This document shows, piece after piece, positions 44,094-54,179 of a stretch of 64,000 bases of DNA. The notes beneath the pieces are model-generated. The model was not told where the DNA came from and searched no databases. It saw nothing but the letters and a program-made list of their open reading frames with translations. The stretch is taken from the NCBI GenBank assembly GCA_028485475.2, contig CP144143.1:310001-374000 (forward strand). Reading direction: 5' to 3'. How positions within the stretch are numbered: the first letter of the stretch is position 1; each line of letters opens with the position of its first letter. The DNA comes from Chitinophagaceae bacterium C216 (GTDB taxonomy: Bacteria > Bacteroidota > Bacteroidia > Chitinophagales > Chitinophagaceae). Position numbers and translations under genes: made by a program.

Positions 44094-47000
44094 ATGAGTG
44101 TTCTGGAAAATTTCAACGAAAAGTTTAAAGAGTTTAAGCCAACGTCGTGGGCGGTGAAAAACCGCACCACGGTGTATCTGCTTATTCTTTTTGTATCCAT
44201 ATTTGGTGCTACCACTTTTGTAACCTTGCCTAAGGAAAGCTTTCCCGATGTGGTAATACCTACTGTATACATCTCCACTATATACGTGGGTAACTCTCCC
44301 AGAGATATGGAGAATCTGGTAACCCAACCTATCGAAAAACAGATAAAGGGTATTACCGGAGTAAAAGTGAGTAAGGTAACCAGTACTTCCGTTCAAGACT
44401 TCTCGGCAATTCAGGTAGAATTTGGTACGGATGTAAAAATTGATGTGGCCTTGCAGAAGGTGAAGGATGCGATTGATAAGGCCAAACAGGACCTACCTAC
44501 CGATCTTACACAGGAACCCACGGCACTTGAAGTAAGCCTTTCTGAAATTCCCATCATGTATGTGAACCTGAGCGGGGACTATGATGGTGTACGCTTGAAA
44601 GAATATGCGGACAAACTAAAAGATAAATTGGAAGAACTTCCGCAAATTACCCGTGTTGACATGGTGGGTGCCCCCGAAAGAGAATTTCAGGTAAATGTAG
44701 ATAATGCCCGCATGCAGGCGGCCGGAGTTACCTTCGATGATATTGCTAATGCCATCCGCTATGAAAATATGGACATTAGTGGTGGTCTGCTCGAAGTGGG
44801 CAACATGAAACGCACGCTCCAATTAAAGGGGCAGTTTAAGAATGCCTTTGATATTGAACAAGTCATTCTGCGTAATACCAATGGGCAGCCTATATATTTG
44901 AAAGATATTGCCACCATCAAGGATACTATCAAAGAAACAGAAAGCTACGCGCGTCTTAACGGGAAAAACGTTGTAACGCTCAACATTGTAAAACGTAGTG
45001 GTGAAAACCTTATCGAAACCAGCGATGCCGTTAAGCAGCTCGCTGAAGAGATGAAAGAGGAAGTCTTCCCCAAAGATTTGAATGTTGTGATCACAGGTGA
45101 TCAGAGTATTTCCACACGCACCTCGTTTAACGATTTGGTAAACTCTATTGTAATCGGGTTTATTCTGGTTCTGATTATTTTGATGTTCTTTATGGGGCTG
45201 ACCAATGCGTTCTTCGTAGCGCTGAGCGTACCGCTGAGTATGTTCGTAGCCTTTATGTTCATTCCGTTGGGTGAAGTAATAATTGGAAGCAACATCACGC
45301 TAAACTTTATGGTGTTGTTTGCACTACTCTTTGGACTGGGTATTATTGTGGATGACGCTATTGTGGTGATAGAAAATACCCACCGCATATTTGTAGAAGC
45401 CAAAGGAGCCATCAATTCTCAAACAGCAGCGATGATGGCCGCCGGAGAAGTGTTTGTTCCGGTACTTGCTGGTACGCTTACTACTTTAGCACCTTTCTTT
45501 CCGCTGTTGTTCTGGCCGGGTATTATCGGTAAGTTCATGGTATATCTGCCGCTGATGCTCATATTTACATTGGCTGCATCATTATTGGTAGCCTTTATCA
45601 TGAACCCAGTATTTGCGGTGGACTTCATGAATCATCCGGAAGATCATACGGTCAAAAAGAAATCTCACGTATTTCGCTCCAAGTCATTTATAGCAATGAT
45701 AGCCATTGGAGTTTTCTTTGATCTGTTAGGATTTTTGGCAGGACCCAATGGTAGTTTCTTGTTCTTCATCGGTAATATATCGCTCTTCCTAGCCATCCTT
45801 ACGGTGCTCAACACCTATTTCTTTAACGACTGGGTACATAGATTCCAGAACCGTGTATTACCTTGGATCATGAACCATTATGAGTCGTTATTAAAGTGGG
45901 CGGTTAATGGCTGGCGTCCTGTATGGCTGTTGCTAGGAGCTTTTGGATTGCTCGTCTTTTCATTTATAATATTCGGAATATCTTCGGCAGTGGGCAGAAC
46001 CCAGGTAGTGTTCTTCCCCGAATCCGATCCTAACTATATATATGTGTATCTGAAGTTGCCTACCGGTACGGATGTGGAATATACAGATTCCATTACGCGA
46101 TATCTGGAAAGCAAAGTGAATGAAGCTTTGGATATCGATTACGCCAACAATAAAACTAATCCTATTGTTGAAAGTGTAATTGCAAACGTAGCCGTAGGTG
46201 CCGCAGACCCCAATAGTGGTGATAGAAGTACGCGAAGCGAGTTGGGTCGTATACAAGTATCCTTTGTGGAATACGAAAAACGACATGGCCAGAGCACGGC
46301 TCCTTATCTGGATAAGATTCGTGCAGCCATTAAAAATATACCCGGTGCAGAGATTTCTGTAGAGCAAGAACAAAATGGCCCGCCCACTGAACCACCGATT
46401 AATATTGAAGTGGCCAGTGAGCAATTTGATGATATGATCAAAACTGCAGTGGACCTTAAAAACTATCTGGATAGTATTCAGATTCCAGGGGTAGAAGAAT
46501 TGAAGATGAATGTGGATCTAGCCAGCCCGGAAATTAGTCTTACCGTAAATAGAGAAAGGGCTTTAAGAGAAGGTGTTTCTTCTGCGCAGATTGGTATGCA
46601 TCTACGTACTGCCTTATTCGGTAACGAAGCCAGTAAAATAAAAGATGGTGAAGACGAGTACAAAATCTATATCCGTAGTGATGAGCTGCAAAGAAAAAGT
46701 CTCACCGATCTTTTAAATATGAATATTACATTTAGAGATATGGCTACCGGTCAGGTAAAGAGCGTACCCATCAGCTCTTTGGTGAATGTAGATTATACCA
46801 ATACCCTAGGTAGCGTGCAGCGCAAAAATCAGAAACGGGTGATTACTTTAAGAAGTAATGTGCTTTCAGGATATACTCCCACTGCAGTAAACGCACAAAT
46901 CGCCAAAGCGATACAAGGATTTAGAATAACTGGAGATGATGTCACCATTAAACAAACCGGTGAAGGGGAACAACAAGCAGAAACAGGAGCTTTCCTCACC

Positions 47001-47717
47001 AAGGCTTTGTTAATCGCGCTGGGACTGATTTTACTGGTACTGGTATGGCAGTTCAACTCCATGAGTAAGCCAATTATTATTCTTACAGAGATTGTTTTCA
47101 GTATTATTGGTGTACTCTTAGGATTTACCCTTACAGGACTCACAGTATCCGTAGTAATGACCGGTGTTGGTATCTTAGGTCTGGCTGGTATTGTTATCAA
47201 AAACGGTATCCTTGTAATCGAATTCGCCGATGAACTACGCGCAAGAGGATTGAAAACAAGAGAAGCCGTTATCCAAGCCGGTAAAACCCGTATTATTCCG
47301 GTATTGCTTACAGCGATGGCCGCCATACTGGCATTGATACCTTTGGCAGTAGGCTTCAATATTAACTTCTATACATTATTCTCCGAACTTAATCCGAGAA
47401 TCTTCTTCGGTGGAGATAATGTAACCTTCTGGAAACCGCTATCATGGACTATAATCTTCGGATTACTGTTTGCGTTCTTCATGACCTTGTTCATGGTACC
47501 AAGTATGTATTTGATTGCAGAAAGGCTAAAACGCCCCATGCGCAAGCAATACGGAGGAAAGTGGATTTCGTTCTTGGGTATTCCACCTTTTATACTACTA
47601 TTCATTCCATTGATGATTAGAACCATGTGGATACAAAAAAGAAAAGTAGCCTCTAGAAGGAAAAGATTATCTCAGGATCCCAATGTAAACGAAGCCTTTA
47701 TCGGCAGCTGGTTATAA
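44094..47717 (+). CDS. RND efflux transporter permease subunit
   Basis: A 1207-residue pump, longer than the usual 1020-1050. It has two pore domains and a transmembrane core. The TM4 proton relay DD is intact (GIIVDDAIVVIEN, near residue 420), and the TM10 lysine is present (IVIKNGILVIEF, near residue 1034). Between TM6 and TM7 there is an insertion of about 60 residues (near 513-575) with two extra hydrophobic stretches (FIAMIAIGVFFDLLGFLAG and FLFFIGNISLFLAILTVL). Near the C-terminus there is another extra segment (NINFYTLFSELNPRIFFGGDNVTFWKPLSW). The substrate class (drug, lipid or metal) is not evident; no metal-pump signature is seen. It is the last gene of the operon, followed by a terminator. 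Confidence 0.94.
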   Translation: MSVLENFNEKFKEFKPTSWAVKNRTTVYLLILFVSIFGATTFVTLPKESFPDVVIPTVYISTIYVGNSPRDMENLVTQPIEKQIKGITGVKVSKVTSTSVQDFSAIQVEFGTDVKIDVALQKVKDAIDKAKQDLPTDLTQEPTALEVSLSEIPIMYVNLSGDYDGVRLKEYADKLKDKLEELPQITRVDMVGAPEREFQVNVDNARMQAAGVTFDDIANAIRYENMDISGGLLEVGNMKRTLQLKGQFKNAFDIEQVILRNTNGQPIYLKDIATIKDTIKETESYARLNGKNVVTLNIVKRSGENLIETSDAVKQLAEEMKEEVFPKDLNVVITGDQSISTRTSFNDLVNSIVIGFILVLIILMFFMGLTNAFFVALSVPLSMFVAFMFIPLGEVIIGSNITLNFMVLFALLFGLGIIVDDAIVVIENTHRIFVEAKGAINSQTAAMMAAGEVFVPVLAGTLTTLAPFFPLLFWPGIIGKFMVYLPLMLIFTLAASLLVAFIMNPVFAVDFMNHPEDHTVKKKSHVFRSKSFIAMIAIGVFFDLLGFLAGPNGSFLFFIGNISLFLAILTVLNTYFFNDWVHRFQNRVLPWIMNHYESLLKWAVNGWRPVWLLLGAFGLLVFSFIIFGISSAVGRTQVVFFPESDPNYIYVYLKLPTGTDVEYTDSITRYLESKVNEALDIDYANNKTNPIVESVIANVAVGAADPNSGDRSTRSELGRIQVSFVEYEKRHGQSTAPYLDKIRAAIKNIPGAEISVEQEQNGPPTEPPINIEVASEQFDDMIKTAVDLKNYLDSIQIPGVEELKMNVDLASPEISLTVNRERALREGVSSAQIGMHLRTALFGNEASKIKDGEDEYKIYIRSDELQRKSLTDLLNMNITFRDMATGQVKSVPISSLVNVDYTNTLGSVQRKNQKRVITLRSNVLSGYTPTAVNAQIAKAIQGFRITGDDVTIKQTGEGEQQAETGAFLTKALLIALGLILLVLVWQFNSMSKPIIILTEIVFSIIGVLLGFTLTGLTVSVVMTGVGILGLAGIVIKNGILVIEFADELRARGLKTREAVIQAGKTRIIPVLLTAMAAILALIPLAVGFNINFYTLFSELNPRIFFGGDNVTFWKPLSWTIIFGLLFAFFMTLFMVPSMYLIAERLKRPMRKQYGGKWISFLGIPPFILLFIPLMIRTMWIQKRKVASRRKRLSQDPNVNEAFIGSWL

Positions 47718-47739
47718 TTATTTCATCATCGTTTTATTG

Positions 47740-47766
47740 AAGAGGCCCACGTGGCCTCTTTTTTAT
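47740..47766 (+). terminator. Terminator of the efflux operon
   Basis: Stem aagaggcc/ggcctctt (47740-47747 with 47753-47760), a five-base loop (cacgt) and a T8 run through 47764. It lies 23 bases after the pump stop codon. Confidence 0.92.
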
Positions 47767-47812
47767 TTACTGCTACTTGCTCACTTATTCCGGCATTAAA
47801 TACATAAATTAC

Positions 47813-47842
47813 TTTGGATTAGCATTAGTTTTTATATTATTG
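47813..47842 (+). promoter_or_regulatory. Promoter of the glucosidase gene
   Basis: -33 TTTG (47813-47816), an 18-base spacer and -7 TATTATTG (47835-47842; one mismatch). The transcript would begin near 47848, 38-53 bases before the start codon. Confidence 0.5.
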
Positions 47843-47885
47843 TGCCACCGTTATTCATCTAAAAGGATTAAAATAAGTTTTTCGA

Positions 47886-50528
47886 ATGAATATTGAGTAT
47901 ATGACGGAAGAGCACAAAAGACTGTCCGAAAACGCTAAAAAGCCTGTACCTCTTGAAAAATGGGGACCCTATGTAAGTGATCGTCAATGGGGAACTGTTC
48001 GTGAAGATTATAGCCCATATGGTGATAGCTGGGGGTATTTCCCTTTCGACCATGCACACTTTCGCACTTATATATGGGGAGAAGATGGACTGGCGGGTAT
48101 TTCAGACTATTTTCAAAATTTGTGTTTTGCCGTTGCGTTGTGGAATGGGAAAGATGAAATTCTAAAAGAAAGATTATTTGGATTAGGTAACTACGAAGGT
48201 AATCATGGCGAAGACGTAAAAGAGCTGTATTATCATTTGGATAATCTTCCAACGCACTACTACATGCAGTTCTTATACAAATATCCCCAACAAGCCTTTC
48301 CTTACGACTTACTGAGGGAGGAAAACAAAAAGCGTAGCAAACATGATCCCGAATACGAAATCTTAGATACAGGAATCTTCAACGATAATCAATATTTTGA
48401 TGTATATGTCACCTATGCCAAAAATAATAGCACCGATATTGCCATAAGAATTAGTATTACTAATCGCTATAAAGAAGCTGCTCCCATCACGGTATTACCT
48501 ACTTTATGGTTTTATAACAGATGGGCACCCCATGGTAGTTTAAAAACAAAGCCTAATCTTTCCCCTGCAGGAACCAATACCATTTACGCAACCCATCCAC
48601 GATTAGGGAATTACTACTTCTACTACCAAGATGCACAGGATGCCCTCTTCACCGATAATGAAACAAACATGATGAAGCTGCAGGGATCGCCTAATGAAAG
48701 TATTTTTACCAAAGATGCTTTTCATGAAGCCATCATCAATGGCCTGCATATAAACGAGCTGCGTGAACGCAAATCAGGAACCAAGTTTGCTCCTGTTTAT
48801 AGATATACTGTAGGCGCCGGAGAGACAATTCACATACATTGCAGACTATCGGAGCAATATATTGAAACACCTTTTGATGATCACTTCTACCATCTCTTTG
48901 AGATAAGAAAACGTGAAGCTGATGATTTTTACGCAGCAGTTTTGCCTAAAAACATTTCTCAAGAGCTGTTAAATATTCAGCGTCAGGCATTGGCCGGCTT
49001 ATTATGGAGCAAACAATACTATCATTACGATATAGAAAAATGGTTGTCGAAGTCGGATGGCATTACCCCTATTACTCCTGAGCGACAACATGGTAGAAAC
49101 AGTGAATGGAAACATCTGAAAAATCAGGACATCATTTCTATGCCCGATAAATGGGAATATCCTTGGTATGCAGCATGGGATCAGAGTTTTCAGTGCATAG
49201 CCATGGCAACCATTGATCCTGTATTTGCCAAAAACCAACTGTTGTTACTCATGCGCGAATGGTATATGAAGCCTGATGGGCAATTACCTTCTTATGAGTG
49301 GAACTTCAGCGATGTAAATCCTCCAGTACAAGCATGGGCCGCCATGGAGATTTATGAAATAGAAAAAAGAAGAAGAGGTAAAGGCGACATCGATTTTCTT
49401 AAAAAAGTATTCCATAAACTGCTTATCAACTTCACTTGGTGGATTAACAGAAAAGATCTTAAAGGGGATAATATTTTTGAAGGTGGATTCTTGGGGTTGG
49501 ACAACATTGGAGTATTCAATCGGAGCATTCATGATAAGGGCGAAATACAACTAGAGCAAGCTGATGGTACAAGCTGGATGGGGGTATACGCCTTAAGTAT
49601 GATGGATATGGCTCTCGAAATAGCCATGGTAGATTCCAGCTTTGAAGATGCCGCAACAAAATTCTTCGAACACTTTATTTTAATAGCAGAAGCTTTAAAT
49701 GAGCATAGGCTTTGGAGCGAAGAAGATCAGTTCTTTTACGATGTACTTTGTATGCGCGATGCACCCCCGCAACCATTACGTATTCAATCGATAGTAGGAC
49801 TTACATCTTTGTATGCCGTATCTACCATCAAAAAAGAAGTATTCGAAAAGCTTCCTGATTTTGCCAAGCGATTTGCATGGTACAAAAAGTATCGTTTAAA
49901 AAATAATCGTTTCTGGCCCAAAGAGGAATTGGGCGATCGAGAAGAGTTGTTGTTTTCCTTGGTACAACCCGACCGGCTGAAAGCATTACTTGAAAAACTA
50001 TTGGATGAAGATGGATTTCTGTCACCTGGAGGTATTAGGGCATTATCCAAGTACCATGAGCAACATCCGTATTCGGTAACCATACATAATCAAGTACATT
50101 CCATTCAATATGATCCCGGCGATTCTACTTCGGATATGTTTGGAGGCAACTCCAACTGGCGGGGCCCGGTGTGGATACCTATCAACTTTATCATCATCCG
50201 GTCATTAAGAAGACTCGGAAAATTCTATCACGATTCATTACTAGTAGAATATCCTGTAGGTTCGGGTAATCACATTAATCTCTTCCAGGTATCTACAGAA
50301 CTCGCCAAACGTGTTATCAGTTTGTTTGAAAAAGATGAGGAAGGAAACAGGCCCATTTATGGACCATATAACTGGTTCTATAAACAGCCCGGCAACGAAG
50401 CACTCATCTTATTTTATGAGTACTTTCACGGAGATACCGGGCGGGGCTTGGGAGCCAGTCATCAAACGGGCTGGACAGCTTTAGTAGCAGAGCTGATTAA
50501 TGAACTGGCTGAAGAAGACGCAGGATAG
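47886..50528 (+). CDS. Glucosidase, GH63-like (MGH1 type)
   Basis: An 880-residue glycoside hydrolase resembling the bacterial glucosidases of family GH63 with an (alpha/alpha)6 barrel. Diagnostic blocks: PYVSDRQWGTVREDYSPYGDSWGYFPFDHAHFRTYIWGEDGLAGISD at the N-terminus, the barrel catalytic region PWYAAWDQSFQCIAMATIDP, SYEWNFSDVNPPVQAWAAM, and PGDSTSDMFGGNSNWRGPVWIPINF. The catalytic acids are probably in the WDQSFQ and NWRGPVW regions. It has no signal peptide, so it is cytoplasmic and acts on imported oligosaccharides (inference). The start at 47901 (MTEEHKRL) is also possible. A sugar transporter gene follows 102 bases later. Confidence 0.9.
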   Translation: MNIEYMTEEHKRLSENAKKPVPLEKWGPYVSDRQWGTVREDYSPYGDSWGYFPFDHAHFRTYIWGEDGLAGISDYFQNLCFAVALWNGKDEILKERLFGLGNYEGNHGEDVKELYYHLDNLPTHYYMQFLYKYPQQAFPYDLLREENKKRSKHDPEYEILDTGIFNDNQYFDVYVTYAKNNSTDIAIRISITNRYKEAAPITVLPTLWFYNRWAPHGSLKTKPNLSPAGTNTIYATHPRLGNYYFYYQDAQDALFTDNETNMMKLQGSPNESIFTKDAFHEAIINGLHINELRERKSGTKFAPVYRYTVGAGETIHIHCRLSEQYIETPFDDHFYHLFEIRKREADDFYAAVLPKNISQELLNIQRQALAGLLWSKQYYHYDIEKWLSKSDGITPITPERQHGRNSEWKHLKNQDIISMPDKWEYPWYAAWDQSFQCIAMATIDPVFAKNQLLLLMREWYMKPDGQLPSYEWNFSDVNPPVQAWAAMEIYEIEKRRRGKGDIDFLKKVFHKLLINFTWWINRKDLKGDNIFEGGFLGLDNIGVFNRSIHDKGEIQLEQADGTSWMGVYALSMMDMALEIAMVDSSFEDAATKFFEHFILIAEALNEHRLWSEEDQFFYDVLCMRDAPPQPLRIQSIVGLTSLYAVSTIKKEVFEKLPDFAKRFAWYKKYRLKNNRFWPKEELGDREELLFSLVQPDRLKALLEKLLDEDGFLSPGGIRALSKYHEQHPYSVTIHNQVHSIQYDPGDSTSDMFGGNSNWRGPVWIPINFIIIRSLRRLGKFYHDSLLVEYPVGSGNHINLFQVSTELAKRVISLFEKDEEGNRPIYGPYNWFYKQPGNEALILFYEYFHGDTGRGLGASHQTGWTALVAELINELAEEDAG

Positions 50529-50563
50529 TTGCGCAACCGTTTGTCTATTTTATGGCTACATCA

Positions 50564-50600
50564 ATTAGTTACAGTATTTTTATTACTGTTTATAACTAAT
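50564..50600. repeat. Dyad upstream of the sugar transporter
   Basis: An interrupted inverted repeat: attagtta (50564-50571) plus cagta (50572-50576), with tactg (50584-50588) and taactaat (50593-50600). The central spacer is seven bases. It lies 31 bases before the start codon and could be an operator or a leader hairpin. Confidence 0.55.
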
Positions 50601-50630
50601 CGGACAAATTACTAAACCAATTATTTCTAT

Positions 50631-51905
50631 ATGACAGAAGTTGCAACAACTGCCGGCAAGGAAAAAAGCTACTTAATTCCCACCCTTATCATTGGAGCCC
50701 TGTTTTTCGTATTTGGTTTTGTTACCTGGGTAAATGCCACCCTGATCCCTTATCTGCAACAAGCCTGTGAGCTTACGCCAGATCAGGCTGTACTGGTAAC
50801 ATTTGCCACCTATATTGCTTATGCCGTGATGGCCTTCCCATCTTCATGGGTGTTGGGAAAAACTGGATTTAAAAAAGGGATGATTATAGGCTTGCTGATA
50901 ATGGCCGTAGGTGCTTTAGTATTTATTCCGGCTGCATACAGTCGTACATTCGGTACGTTTCTTACAGGATTATTCATTATAGGTATCGGGCTTGCGTTAC
51001 TACAAACTGCGGTAAATCCTTATATCACCATACTAGGGCCTATTGAGAGCGCGGCTAAACGTATTAGTGTAATGGGTGTATGTAATAAAGCCGCAGGAGC
51101 CATTGCGCCCTTGATCATGGGTGCAGTTCTACTTAACGGTATGGAAAAATATGAAAACGCAAGTAGTCTTCCTATAGATCAAAAAAATCTGTTGCTGGAT
51201 GAGCTAGCTTCAAAAATCGTAACACCTTATATCATTATTGCAGCATGCTTTGTAGCGTTGGCTATCGCTATCAGGTTTTCTTCGCTGCCCGACATCAAGA
51301 ACGAAGCAGAAACCAATCCTACCCATGCAGGAGAAGATAGACCCAGCATATTTTCTTACCCTTATTTGTGGTTAGGTTTTGCATCAATATTCCTGTATGT
51401 CGGTGCAGAAGTAATAGCCGGCGATATTATTCAATTGTATGGTAAGGAAGGATTGGGCATGCCTGTAGATGTTATTAAGCACTTTACCACTTACACTATG
51501 ATCGGTATGCTTGTAGGGTATATCCTAGGTATCATGCTCATCCCCAAAGTTATTTCTCAGAATACGGCTCTAAAAATCGCCGCTTTTCTCGGCATACTGT
51601 TTTCTTTGGGAGTAATATTCCTGCCGGGAAAATATTCAATATTGTGTTTAGCCCTTTTAGGATTTGCCAATGCTCCTATGTGGCCTGCTATCTGGCCCCT
51701 ATCCATCGATGGCTTAGGTAAATACTTAAAAACAGGCTCTGCCTTATTGATAGTAGGTATTGCGGGTGGGGCTATCATTCCAAAATTATGGGCCAATATT
51801 AGTACTAGTGTAGGAATGCAACAAGCTTTCTGGATACTAATACCCTGTTATGCATTCATTCTTTTCTTCGCTGTAAAAGGAAATAAAATCGGTAAAACCG
51901 TGTAA
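50631..51905 (+). CDS. FucP-type sugar MFS transporter
   Basis: A 424-residue major facilitator with about twelve transmembrane helices, of the glucose/galactose/fucose (FHS) family. Family blocks: SYLIPTLIIGALFFVFGFVTWVNATLIPYLQQACELTPDQA at the N-terminus, NPYITILGPIESAAKRISVMGVCNKAAGAIAPLIMGAVLL in helix 4-5 and LIVGIAGGAIIPKLWANIS in the C-terminal half. It brings sugar into the cytoplasm by proton symport. Next to the GH63-like glucosidase it probably imports the sugar or glucosylated substrate that the enzyme cleaves. It is the last gene of the likely operon. Confidence 0.92.
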   Translation: MTEVATTAGKEKSYLIPTLIIGALFFVFGFVTWVNATLIPYLQQACELTPDQAVLVTFATYIAYAVMAFPSSWVLGKTGFKKGMIIGLLIMAVGALVFIPAAYSRTFGTFLTGLFIIGIGLALLQTAVNPYITILGPIESAAKRISVMGVCNKAAGAIAPLIMGAVLLNGMEKYENASSLPIDQKNLLLDELASKIVTPYIIIAACFVALAIAIRFSSLPDIKNEAETNPTHAGEDRPSIFSYPYLWLGFASIFLYVGAEVIAGDIIQLYGKEGLGMPVDVIKHFTTYTMIGMLVGYILGIMLIPKVISQNTALKIAAFLGILFSLGVIFLPGKYSILCLALLGFANAPMWPAIWPLSIDGLGKYLKTGSALLIVGIAGGAIIPKLWANISTSVGMQQAFWILIPCYAFILFFAVKGNKIGKTV

Positions 51906-51933
51906 GGAAAAATACTGATCCCTTCTTTTGAAA

Positions 51934-51968
51934 CAAAAAACACAAGGCTCAAAACCTTGTGTTTTTTT
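51934..51968. terminator. Bidirectional terminator between the sugar transporter and uvrB
   Basis: Stem aacacaagg/ccttgtgtt (51939-51947 with 51955-51963), extended by A and T runs to about 13 bp, with a seven-base loop. A T7 tract is on the plus strand and a matching A-run is on the other side. It serves both converging genes. Confidence 0.9.
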
Positions 51969-51997
51969 ATCGTGTGCATTATCAAACAATTATTGTT

Positions 51998-54037
51998 TTA
52001 TTGTTTCATCGCTTCTAGTTCCCTTTGAAGCCTGAACATCTCATCTCTTAATCTGGCAGCCTCCATAAAATCCAGATCCTTGGCTGCTTTCTCCATTTGC
52101 TTTTTAGTTTGAGCAATAGCCTTCTCCAGTTGAGGAATGGTTTTATATACTTCTTGTTCTTCAGCTGCAACGGTTACCATACCCTCAACCGCTCCGGCAG
52201 CTTTAGGAGATTGAGCATCGTACCCCTTTATTTCCAGCACGCTTGTTTGCTTGAATACATCCTCTTTTGACTTTTTAACGGTGCGGGGAGTGATGTTATG
52301 AGCAATATTATACGCAATTTGTTTTTCACGTCTGCGGTTAGTTTCATCAATAGTACGCTGCATGCTACCCGTAATAGTATCGGCATAAAAAATCACAAGA
52401 CCGTCGGCGTTACGTGCAGCTCTACCCGCCGTCTGTGTCAGCGATTTCTCATTACGTAAAAATCCTTCTTTATCTGCGTCCAGAATAGCCACCAGACTTA
52501 CTTCGGGGAGGTCGAGTCCTTCACGTAGTAGATTGACGCCCACCAACACATCAATTTCACCCAACCGTAACTGACGCAAAATTTCTACACGCTCCAACGT
52601 GTCCACTTCGCTGTGGATATATTTAGACTTGATATTAATACGATGTAGATATTTATCCAACTCTTCCGCCATGCGTTTGGTAAGTGTTGTTACCAATACG
52701 CGATCTCCTTTTTTCACACGCTTATCAATCTCATCCAGTAGATCGTCAATCTGATTTACACTCGGACGTACTTCAATAGGAGGATCCAACAAACCGGTAG
52801 GTCTCACAATCTGCTCCACGATTACACCACCGGTTTTTTCCAACTCGTATTGATCCGGCGTTGCAGAAACATAAATCACCTGATTCTGCAAGCTCTCAAA
52901 CTCATGAAAGTTTAAAGGGCGGTTATCAAGCGCTGAAGGAATTCTGAACCCATAATCCACCAGTGTAAGTTTACGGCTTCGGTCTCCGCCATACATACCG
53001 CTAATCTGTGGTAAGGTCTGATGGCTTTCATCAATTACCATCAGATAGTCCTTTGGAAAATAATCCAACAAACAGAACGGGCGTGTTCCCGGAGGTCTTC
53101 TGTCAAAAAAACGGGAATAGTTTTCTATACCATTACAATATCCCAACTCTTTAATCATCTCCAAATCATATTCCACGCGTTCTTTAATCCGTTGGGCTTC
53201 TATATATTTTCCATTATTTTTAAAATATTCTACTTGGGCTTCCATCTCGTCCTGTATTTCATAAATTACCTGTTGAATGATGTCTTTGGAAGCCACATAG
53301 ATGTTTGCCGGGAAGATAGCCGCATTTTCCATTGTACTAATGCGCTTTCCCGTAGTTACTTCAATAGACTCTATCTCTTCAATCTCATCGCCGAAAAAGG
53401 TAACACGATAGCCATGGTCAAGATAAGGTAGATTAATATCCACCGTATCGCCTTTTACTCTGAAGGTACCTCTGTTAAACTCAATCGTAGTGCGTGTATA
53501 TAGAGAATTTACTAGGGCATGTAGAAATCCTTGACGGGAAATGGTTTGTCCCCGGTGAATGCGAATTATATTGTTTTCATAATCCAGAGGATTCCCTGCG
53601 CCGTATATACAACTTACCGAAGCGACCACAATAATATCCCTTCTACCACTCAATAAACTGGTAATGGTTCTTAATCGAAGTTTATCCAGCTCTTCATTGA
53701 TGGCGAGGTCTTTTTCAATGTATGTATCACTTACAGGTAGGTAAGCCTCAGGCTGATAATAATCATAGTAGGATACAAAATATTCTACAGCATTTTCTGG
53801 AAAAAACTGTTTGAACTCACCATACAATTGTGCTACCAATGTCTTGTTATGCGTAATCACTAGTGTGGGACGCTGTGTATTCTGAATCACATTGGCGATG
53901 GTAAAAGTTTTCCCACTTCCGGTTACACCCAATAAGGTTTGATACTTCTCCCCCCGCAGCACACCTTCGGTGAGCTGTGCAATGGCTGATGGCTGATCAC
54001 CTGCCGGCGGATATGGTGCGTGTAGTTTAAACGGCAA
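51998..54037 (-). CDS. uvrB: Excinuclease ABC subunit B
   Basis: A 679-residue UvrB, the DNA damage verification helicase of nucleotide excision repair. Walker A is GVTGSGKT (near residue 39), the beta-hairpin region is SYYDYYQPEAYLPVSDTYIEKD, Walker B-type DESHQTLPQ is near residue 340, and the helicase motif VGVNLLREGLDLPEVSLVAILDADKEGFLR is near residue 505. The C-terminal UVR domain that binds UvrC is present (LEKAIAQTKKQMEKAAKDLDFMEAARLRDEMFRL). Full length. A perfect -7 box TAATTTTG (54058-54065) lies 21 bases before the start on this strand. Confidence 0.98.
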   Translation of the reverse strand: MPFKLHAPYPPAGDQPSAIAQLTEGVLRGEKYQTLLGVTGSGKTFTIANVIQNTQRPTLVITHNKTLVAQLYGEFKQFFPENAVEYFVSYYDYYQPEAYLPVSDTYIEKDLAINEELDKLRLRTITSLLSGRRDIIVVASVSCIYGAGNPLDYENNIIRIHRGQTISRQGFLHALVNSLYTRTTIEFNRGTFRVKGDTVDINLPYLDHGYRVTFFGDEIEEIESIEVTTGKRISTMENAAIFPANIYVASKDIIQQVIYEIQDEMEAQVEYFKNNGKYIEAQRIKERVEYDLEMIKELGYCNGIENYSRFFDRRPPGTRPFCLLDYFPKDYLMVIDESHQTLPQISGMYGGDRSRKLTLVDYGFRIPSALDNRPLNFHEFESLQNQVIYVSATPDQYELEKTGGVIVEQIVRPTGLLDPPIEVRPSVNQIDDLLDEIDKRVKKGDRVLVTTLTKRMAEELDKYLHRINIKSKYIHSEVDTLERVEILRQLRLGEIDVLVGVNLLREGLDLPEVSLVAILDADKEGFLRNEKSLTQTAGRAARNADGLVIFYADTITGSMQRTIDETNRRREKQIAYNIAHNITPRTVKKSKEDVFKQTSVLEIKGYDAQSPKAAGAVEGMVTVAAEEQEVYKTIPQLEKAIAQTKKQMEKAAKDLDFMEAARLRDEMFRLQRELEAMKQ

Positions 54038-54179
54038 TGTTGTAAAAATTTAATCTTCAAAATTAAAGGATAAAATATTGAATATGGATGCATCATCCAC
54101 ACCTTCATGTAGTCTGTTGAAGCTAATAAAAGTATATAGCCGGGATAAGTACTATATGTTCTTGAGAATATCGGTTGCT

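Noticed and set aside
44052-44396. Antisense frames within the RND pump gene
   Set aside because: They mirror the real coding sequence and have no similarity to anything.
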